From Nostoc sp. LPT (GTDB lineage Bacteria; Cyanobacteriota; Cyanobacteriia; Cyanobacteriales; Nostocaceae), in NCBI RefSeq assembly GCF_017115165.1, contig NZ_JABXKF010000095.1, positions 1 through 50,647 of the forward strand: 50,647 nucleotides of DNA, in the 5' to 3' direction. Positions within the stretch are counted from its first letter, which is position 1, and every line of letters starts with the position of its first letter. A program made the position numbers and the translations under genes. This document shows, one piece after another, positions 45,162-50,647 of the stretch. The notes beneath the pieces are model-generated. The model was not told the origin of the DNA and ran no database searches. It worked only from the letters and a program-made list of their open reading frames with translations.

Positions 45162-46676
45162 ATGAACATCACACATCATGTAGAGCGCGGTCATCTGTTA
45201 TTTCCTGACAAAATCGCCCTGATTTTTGAGGATAAATCTTTAACCTATAAACAGCTTAATCTGTTAGCAAATCGCGTGGCTAATGGTTTACGGGGATTGG
45301 GAGTTAAAAAAGGCGATCGCGTAGCCTTGTTTTTGCCGAATATTCCAGAGTTCATTATTTCTTATCTTGGCATTCTTAAAATTGGTGCTATCGTTGTCTC
45401 AGTCAATGTAATGCTCAAAAGTGCTGAAGTCAGCTATATTCTCAACGATTGTGCTGCTAAAGTAGTAATTACAACAGAAACTCAAAGCAAGCAGGTGCTA
45501 GAGGCAGACTTACCCGAACTGCAACATATTTTGATTGTAGAAGGTACAGCTAGCAAGGGAATTAGTTTAACGCAACTAATAGAAAACGCTTCGGGGGAAG
45601 GATGTGCTGTCGAAATGGATCGCCACGCTCCAGCTTGCATCGTTTACACATCAGGCACAACAGGTTTCCCCAAAGGAGCCACTCTTTCTCACGGCAATGT
45701 GATTTCCAATATGTATTCCCACAACCGTTGTTGTGGAATGCGACCGGATGACCGATTGCTGCTGTACTTACCACTATTTCATTGCTTTGGCCAAAACGCA
45801 ATTCTCAATGCTGGATTCAACGTTTGTGCCACTATTATCCTGCAACGCCGATTTAAGCTTGAGCAAGTTCTGGACACCATTGCTACTGAAAAAGTCACTA
45901 TGTTCTTTGGGGTACCCACAATCTATTTAAATCTGCTCAACACTTCTTTTTCCCATCTCCAAAGCATCCGCTATTACTTTTCGGCTGCGGCTCCTATGCC
46001 CGTTGAAGTTGCAAAGATTTGGCAGGAGAAATATGGACTCGTCATTCATGAAGGGTATGGTTTAACAGAAACATCATCATGTTCTTGTTATAACCACGAG
46101 CTTAAATATAAATTCGGTTCAATTGGGATGCCAATTGAAAATGTAGAAATGAAGATTGTTGATGGCGATGGTCATCAGGTAAAACCAGGGGAGTTGGGAG
46201 AAATAGTTATCAAGGGGCCCAACGTCATGCTTGGGTATTGGAATCGCCCATTTGAAACTGCCCAAGTTATTAAAAATGGCTGGTTCCATACTGGCGACAT
46301 TGGTCGGATGGATTCAGACGGCTTTTTCTACATTGTTGATCGCTTAAAAGATATGGTCAATATTTCTGGATTTAAGGTGTATCCAACTGAAGTAGAAAAT
46401 GTTATTTATCAACATCCGGCGGTAGCTGAATGTGCAGTATACGGAGTTCCAGATGCGCTCAAAGGTGAGATAGTCAAGGCAAACATCGTACTTAAGCCTG
46501 GTAACGCAGTTACAGAAGAGCAAATCATTGAATTCTGTTCTCGTAGGATAGCAATTTATAAAGTTCCCCATGTTATTCAATTTGTAGATTCGCTTCCTAA
46601 AAACCCAACTGGTAAAGTCCTCAAGCGATTTTTAAGTCAGAAATCAATTCCTCAATACGCTACTGTTACCGTCTGA
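45162..46676 (+). CDS. Acyl/aryl-CoA ligase (ANL superfamily)
   Basis: Adenylates a carboxylic acid and transfers it to CoA. 504 aa with P-loop YTSGTTGFPKGATLSHGN (from residue 162), A5 GYGLTET, A7-A8 WFHTGDIGRMDSDGFFYIVD and RLKDMVNISGFKVYPTEVE, and the catalytic Lys in PKNPTGKVLKR. It resembles both medium/long-chain acyl-CoA ligases and 4-coumarate:CoA ligases; position beside an ammonia-lyase favours activation of the cinnamate or coumarate product. It sits 46 nt after the P450 stop. Confidence 0.9.
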   Translation: MNITHHVERGHLLFPDKIALIFEDKSLTYKQLNLLANRVANGLRGLGVKKGDRVALFLPNIPEFIISYLGILKIGAIVVSVNVMLKSAEVSYILNDCAAKVVITTETQSKQVLEADLPELQHILIVEGTASKGISLTQLIENASGEGCAVEMDRHAPACIVYTSGTTGFPKGATLSHGNVISNMYSHNRCCGMRPDDRLLLYLPLFHCFGQNAILNAGFNVCATIILQRRFKLEQVLDTIATEKVTMFFGVPTIYLNLLNTSFSHLQSIRYYFSAAAPMPVEVAKIWQEKYGLVIHEGYGLTETSSCSCYNHELKYKFGSIGMPIENVEMKIVDGDGHQVKPGELGEIVIKGPNVMLGYWNRPFETAQVIKNGWFHTGDIGRMDSDGFFYIVDRLKDMVNISGFKVYPTEVENVIYQHPAVAECAVYGVPDALKGEIVKANIVLKPGNAVTEEQIIEFCSRRIAIYKVPHVIQFVDSLPKNPTGKVLKRFLSQKSIPQYATVTV

Positions 46677-46725
46677 ATCAGAAATTTAGCCAAGTATTCA
46701 AAAAACCTAACAAGAGGTTCATTCA

Positions 46726-48525
46726 ATGAAACACACTGATGTTAAATCCAATCACATCTCAGGGCAAAAATCATCTGGATCTACTATTTTTGCGCAACCC
46801 ACAGGCTCCTTAGTGGTATCGTCTCATGAACAATCTAGCCAATCAGAGCCAACTCAGCTGACAGTAGCAGACACTGTGGTCAAAATGCTGGAAGATTTGG
46901 GAGTACGCCATGCCTTTGGCGTCTCTGGAGGAGCGATCGCTTCCCTGTGGGCAAGTCTGGAACACAGCGCCATTGAGGTGCTTCACTTCCGCCACGAAAC
47001 TGGAGCAGGTTTTGCAGCCATTGAGTCGTACTTTGCAAATAACCGCCCTGTAGTTGTGTTTACCACCACTGGTCCAGGCATTACCAATACGCTGACTGGA
47101 TTGTTCGCGGCACGCTGGGAGGGTGCGAAGGTGATTTTCTTATCACCTGCAACCTCAGCACCACAGCGCGGACGGTGGGCTTTCCAAGAAACCAGTAGCT
47201 ACACAATGCCCAGTGAAGTTTTTTGTAGTTCTGGATCGTTGTTTCACTATGCTACCAGCATTGAGTCTGGTGAGGAATTACCAGAGATTGCACGCCGACT
47301 TGCTGCTGGTTTAGCACGACCGGGTGGATTTGTCGCTCATCTGAGTGTCCCCACAACCATCCAATCAAGTTTGCTCAAGGCATCGTTACCTCGTGTGACT
47401 TTCTCGCAAACTCTGACAACTGCTGGGGAGGATGCGATCGCCAAGTCTGTACAGTTACTCTCTGAAGGACCTTTTGCCATCTGGGTTGGTTTTGGTGCTA
47501 GAGGTGCAGCAGAAGAAATCCGCCAACTTGCCGAAAGAACCGGATCTGCGGTGATGTCTTCGCCCCGTGGTAAGGGTATCTTTCCTGAAAATCATCCTCA
47601 GTATTTGGGCGTGACAGGTTTTGGCGGACATAACTCAGTTGTGAAATACATGCAGGACATAAGTCCTGGGCGTATATTGGTTTTGGGAACCAGGCTTGGT
47701 GAATTTACCTCGTTCTGGAGTCCGGCGATGGTGCCAAAAAAAGGATTTGTGCATGTAGATATCGATCCAGAAGTGCCAGGAACTGCTTATCCAGCTGTCG
47801 AGACTTTCTCTATCCAGTCGGATGTGCAAGTCTTTGTCAAGGCCCTACTCAAGTACTTTCCTAATCGTCCCGGTGACTACCCTGTACTGCCTAATCCCCA
47901 GCGAGTACCACTCCTACCCCAAGCTGAAGGTGCGGTGCGTCCTGATGTACTGATGGATACGATTCAGCGCGTATTTGTCGAGAAAAGCGATGCAGTGGTA
48001 ATGACCGAAGCAGGTAACTCCTTTGCTTGGGGAACCCACACGCTGCGATTTACTAAACCAGGTCGCTACCGGGTCAGTACTGGATTTGGCTCAATGGGAC
48101 ATGCTGCTACGGGTATCTTGGGTGCTGCCTTGGCACAAAATGATAAAGCTGTTGCCATCCTTGGGGATGGTGCCATGCTGATGAATAGTGAAGTCAGCAC
48201 CGCCGTCAAATACCAGATTCCCGCCGTTTGGATTGTTCTGAATGACTCACGCTACAACATGTGTAGTCAAGGTATGGCGTTATTGGGATTCAAGGGTGTA
48301 GACACTCAGATGTCACCAGTGGATTTTGTGGCGATCGCTCGAGGAATGGGAGCTGACGGCATCCGTGTTGAAAGCGAAACCGACCTCCAGGCTGCACTGG
48401 AGAAAGCACTTGCTTCTAAGATACCGTTTGTTGTTGATGTGATTATCGACCCAACACAAACTGCACCCTTTGGCAGCCGTATTCAGAGTCTGATTGAACA
48501 AGGCGCTAAAGAAACAAATAAGTAA
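46726..48525 (+). CDS. ThDP-dependent enzyme, acetolactate synthase-like (C-C coupling)
   Basis: 599 aa. After a ~45-residue polar lead comes the acetolactate synthase-like fold: VADTVVKMLEDLGVRHAFGV, the ThDP-activating Glu91 in FRHETGAGFA, TTTGPGITNTLTGLFAA, and the GDG...N metal/diphosphate motif from Gly480 to Asn506 (GDGAMLMNSEVSTAVK ... VLNDSRYNM). Such enzymes decarboxylate 2-oxo acids and join the resulting acyl anion to an acceptor; the scytonemin enzyme ScyA is a cyanobacterial relative in function. In this operon the likely partners are a keto acid and an aryl-acrylyl-CoA or another aryl keto acid. In the furanolide pathway, as I recall, an enzyme of this type makes the first C-C bond. 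AAGAGG precedes the ATG. Confidence 0.9.
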   Translation: MKHTDVKSNHISGQKSSGSTIFAQPTGSLVVSSHEQSSQSEPTQLTVADTVVKMLEDLGVRHAFGVSGGAIASLWASLEHSAIEVLHFRHETGAGFAAIESYFANNRPVVVFTTTGPGITNTLTGLFAARWEGAKVIFLSPATSAPQRGRWAFQETSSYTMPSEVFCSSGSLFHYATSIESGEELPEIARRLAAGLARPGGFVAHLSVPTTIQSSLLKASLPRVTFSQTLTTAGEDAIAKSVQLLSEGPFAIWVGFGARGAAEEIRQLAERTGSAVMSSPRGKGIFPENHPQYLGVTGFGGHNSVVKYMQDISPGRILVLGTRLGEFTSFWSPAMVPKKGFVHVDIDPEVPGTAYPAVETFSIQSDVQVFVKALLKYFPNRPGDYPVLPNPQRVPLLPQAEGAVRPDVLMDTIQRVFVEKSDAVVMTEAGNSFAWGTHTLRFTKPGRYRVSTGFGSMGHAATGILGAALAQNDKAVAILGDGAMLMNSEVSTAVKYQIPAVWIVLNDSRYNMCSQGMALLGFKGVDTQMSPVDFVAIARGMGADGIRVESETDLQAALEKALASKIPFVVDVIIDPTQTAPFGSRIQSLIEQGAKETNK

Positions 48526-48550
48526 TTAATTGATTAAAAGGAGATTTATC

Positions 48551-49687
48551 ATGAATCAAGCAGTAGGAATTCGCTCAATTGCAGTTACCTTCCCTAAAAT
48601 TGTACGTACAAACGAATATTGGCGTCAGAAGTACCCACAGCTAGTTACTCAAGCCGAACAAAAGGCATTAGCCAAATTGTTTTCAGCTAACGACCCCAAC
48701 GCTAAAACCAGCGAGTTCGACGAAGAGATGATACCTTATTTGTCAGACCCCTTCCGTGGAGCTGTCGAGCGGCGGATATTGGCACCAGATGAGTCCTCGA
48801 TGACGTTGGAGAAGCGTGTGGCATTTGATGCGATCGCTGCCGCAGAGATGTCCACTGAAGATGTCGATTTGATGATTGTCACCTCCCTGTTTCCCGAACG
48901 AATTGCACCGGGCAATGCTTCTTTCTTAGTTGGTGAAATGGGCTTGCGTTGCCCCGCCTGGAATCTTGAGTCTACCTGTTCTAGTGCTTTGGTTGCCCTC
49001 CAGACTGCCAATGCGCTGGTACAAACGGGAGCCTACCGCAATGTGTTGATTGTCATCTCTTGCACTTACTCTCGGTTGGTAGACGAAGACGATACCCTAT
49101 CTTGGTTTATGGGTGACGGTGCTGGAGCCTTTGTGGTCAGTGCCCTGAAGCCGAACCAAGGAGTCTTGGCAACTAAAATCATTCATACCGCTGCCACCTG
49201 CGGAGCTTTCTTTAATGAACTCATAACAGATGCCCAGGGCAACCCACGGATGCGTATCCAGAATGGGAAAAACGCCAGCCAACAGATCCGTGGCACAGGT
49301 GTGGAGTTCGTCCGTGCATGCACTCAAGGTGCTATTGAAGCCGCAGGTGTGACTCTTGACGATATCAAATTCTTTGCTTTCAATACACCCACTGCTTGGT
49401 ATGCAAACTTGTGCGTGCGGGCGCTGGGCATCGATCCGGAGCGCACAATCAATCTCTACCCACAGATTGCAAACATTGGACCAGTACTCCCCATCGTCAA
49501 TATGTACTATGGCGCACAAATGGGCAAAGTCCAGGAAAATGACTTGGTTCTTGCTTATACAATTGGTTCTGCATCTACCGCAGCGGCAACTGTGATGCGC
49601 TGGGGCGATGTCAAGTTGGGACCCCTCCCTGCTGACGCAGTTTACCGTAACCAGCAGGAAGATAAAATTCCGTTGTTGACTAGGTAA
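48551..49687 (+). CDS. KAS III-like ketosynthase (furanolide synthase candidate)
   Basis: Thiolase-fold enzyme of 378 aa from ATG 48551 with AAGGAGA upstream; an earlier in-frame ATG at 48530 is less likely. Catalytic Cys143 lies in LESTCSSALVALQTA and the FMGDGAGAFVVS loop is typical. In FabH-type enzymes a His follows in PHQAN; here the matching place reads FFAFNTPTAWY with Asn278, so the usual Cys-His-Asn triad lacks its His, while an Asn is kept in IANIGPV (Asn308). This points to a non-elongating acyl transfer, Claisen or lactone-forming role instead of fatty-acid initiation. It is the last complete gene of the operon, 25 nt after the ThDP gene. Confidence 0.88.
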   Translation: MNQAVGIRSIAVTFPKIVRTNEYWRQKYPQLVTQAEQKALAKLFSANDPNAKTSEFDEEMIPYLSDPFRGAVERRILAPDESSMTLEKRVAFDAIAAAEMSTEDVDLMIVTSLFPERIAPGNASFLVGEMGLRCPAWNLESTCSSALVALQTANALVQTGAYRNVLIVISCTYSRLVDEDDTLSWFMGDGAGAFVVSALKPNQGVLATKIIHTAATCGAFFNELITDAQGNPRMRIQNGKNASQQIRGTGVEFVRACTQGAIEAAGVTLDDIKFFAFNTPTAWYANLCVRALGIDPERTINLYPQIANIGPVLPIVNMYYGAQMGKVQENDLVLAYTIGSASTAAATVMRWGDVKLGPLPADAVYRNQQEDKIPLLTR

Positions 49688-49770
49688 GTGTATTCTCAGA
49701 TAAGACAGCTGGTGCGATCGCATCTCCTAGAGCCGCCAAACTTTAACATCTACCAGTTCTGGCTTGCCCG

Positions 49771-50112
49771 ATTAATGATTTTCCCAACAACTATACCCGT
49801 TTCTGGGTGCTAGGTTTAGAATCCTCCACTGGCGGGAGTCAAACTTCCCTTGCTTTTAGCGTTCCCGCCAATGTTCCTAGCACACCTGTGAAACCGTTGT
49901 TTTGTTTTGCTAGTCGGGGCATTAATCTCAGTTGGATTGTATCTCGTCCAACCAAGCGATCGCTCCGCGAGTATCTTTTCTTCATTGATTTAGAAGCTGA
50001 TCCTAGGGAGGCTGTTGTGTAATCTGCTCTAGAAGAATTGGCAACCTGTACGGAAACGCTGAAGATTTTTGGCAGCTATTCCATAAATCGCAATCATGTC
50101 ACTGTTTACTAA
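49771..50112 (+). pseudogene. pheA: C-terminal remnant of prephenate dehydratase
   Basis: The frame reads FPNNYTRFWVLG, then GGSQTSLAFSVPANVP, FASRGINLSWIVSRPTKRSL, EYLFFIDLEADPREAVV, a TAA (50020-50022), and continues SALEELATCTETLKIFGSYS. This is the end of the catalytic domain plus the ACT regulatory domain (with GINLSxIxSRP) of PheA, which makes phenylpyruvate. The first ~170 codons are missing, and the C-terminus is split by TAA in place of a sense codon (CAA would fit). It lies ~80 nt after the KAS III gene, so the operon may once have carried its own pheA. Confidence 0.82.
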
Positions 50113-50435
50113 TATTGTTTACAAATGCTGGACTTTGTGGCAATTAGCTTGATATTTTAACCATATTTCTCGCTTAACAACATACCAAGCAAGTCTATAT
50201 CAATGAAAACCAGAATCAACACAATAGTTAGTCCGAATCCTAACTCTCGCGTAGGCGTTGCTGCATTATGAAATTATGTAAGGCAATGTAAATTTTTTAT
50301 GCGCCTGCGTATGATCCTCATCCACTGCCGAATGAGTAAACAAAGGTTCAATTTTGAAAGACAGGTGTATAGCCTACACACTAGGGTGTTAAAGAAAAAT
50401 ACAACTTTCATAAAGCAACAAGGTCAAAATTAAAA
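50113..50435. other. Intergenic region (323 nt)
   Basis: AT-rich, with no ORF of credible composition and no convincing terminator. A GCGTAGGCGTTGC-type repeat word lies near 50250. Confidence 0.5.
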
Positions 50436-50609
50436 ATGCACAAAAATTTACCCGCCAACCAAATCTATGGAACGCAAAGCAGTGACGTTCTTATCGGCAC
50501 CGATGATAGCGATACAATTTTTGGCTTAGATGGAGACGATGTTATATCAAGCCGTGGAGGTGACGACCGAGTCTTAGGTGGTTCTGGCAATGACCCCCTG
50601 ACTATCTAA
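50436..50609 (+). CDS. Short RTX (Ca2+-binding nonapeptide repeat) ORF, probably truncated
   Basis: 57 aa. After a short polar lead (MHKNLPANQIYGT) come RTX-type repeats GTDDSDTIFGLDGDDVI, RGGDDRVLGGSGNDPL of the GGxGxDxLx family, which bind Ca2+ in type I-secreted proteins. It ends after two to three repeats at TAA 50607-50609, and GNDPLTI is an abnormal repeat end, so a frameshift has probably cut a longer RTX protein. No signal peptide (these proteins use a C-terminal secretion signal). The window ends 38 nt later. Confidence 0.6.
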   Translation: MHKNLPANQIYGTQSSDVLIGTDDSDTIFGLDGDDVISSRGGDDRVLGGSGNDPLTI

Positions 50610-50647
50610 TTAGTATTTAAGAGCTTGAGACTCAAGCACAGCGAGAA

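Noticed and set aside
38558..50647. Flavin-dependent halogenase expected for cyanobacterin
   Set aside because: I looked for FAD-binding GxGxxG and WxWxIP-type sequence in all coding regions here and saw none.

Overview
The window looks like chromosomal DNA of a heterocyst-forming, Nostoc-like cyanobacterium. The signs are many GCGATCGC (HIP1) sites, moderately low GC, nifH/E/N-type genes, a phycobiliprotein lyase (CpcS/CpeS) and an NblB-like HEAT protein, a sucrose synthase, a CYP110-like P450, and the short palindromic repeats common in Nostocales. The region holds an unusual number of broken genes and small mobile sequences.

Layout. (1) 0.2-2.7 kb: a decayed modBC molybdate-transporter remnant, two unknown genes and a truncated hsdR whose nuclease motif is gone. 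(2) 2.8-8.9 kb: a colinear minus-strand set made of an XRE-PBP repressor (VnfR/ModE-like layout), a nifH paralogue, and nifE- and nifN-like genes, with no nifDK/vnfDGK beside them. (3) 9.1-18.6 kb: a conflict-type island with remnants of a DUF1156-type methylase and a vapC toxin, a TRADD-N-type membrane protein, small membrane or unknown proteins, an HTH-NB-ARC-WD40 STAND protein translationally coupled to a class-I amidotransferase-like peptidase, a CADD/heme-oxygenase-fold protein, a decayed gene carrying the RNA-polymerase-like DFDGD motif, a methyltransferase and a small gene split by a TAA. (4) 19-24.5 kb: a secreted protein whose PEP-CTERM tail is cut off by a stop, cobalamin genes (cobK, DUF1636, cobA, sirB/cbiX) with a B12 riboswitch, a pentapeptide protein, a DUF4359 protein and tRNA-His. 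(5) 25-31.2 kb: a very large hybrid histidine kinase gene split by a 242-bp MITE with clear 5-bp target duplications, then an IS701-type element with a frameshifted transposase. (6) 31.5-39.9 kb: susA, a peptidoglycan-binding protein, a polyphosphate-glucokinase-type ROK kinase, a 2TM protein, cpcS, an nblB-like gene and a DUF3102 protein. (7) 40.7-50.1 kb: a six-gene plus-strand operon (DAHP synthase, MIO ammonia-lyase, P450, acyl-CoA ligase, ThDP enzyme, KAS III-like enzyme), followed by a prephenate dehydratase (pheA) remnant and a short RTX-repeat ORF.

The most interesting system is region 7. The genes together suggest a specialised pathway from the shikimate route: more aromatic amino acid, deamination to a cinnamate/coumarate-type acid, CoA activation, ThDP-mediated C-C coupling with a 2-oxo acid, and ring closure by a KAS III-like enzyme lacking the usual His, with P450 tailoring. 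From memory this matches the enzyme classes of furanolide (cyanobacterin/nostoclide-type gamma-butyrolactone) biosynthesis, and no halogenase is seen here. The lyase has Tyr107-His108 where the characterised cyanobacterial PALs have Phe-Leu, which suggests a different substrate. All assignments come from reading the sequence; no database search was run.
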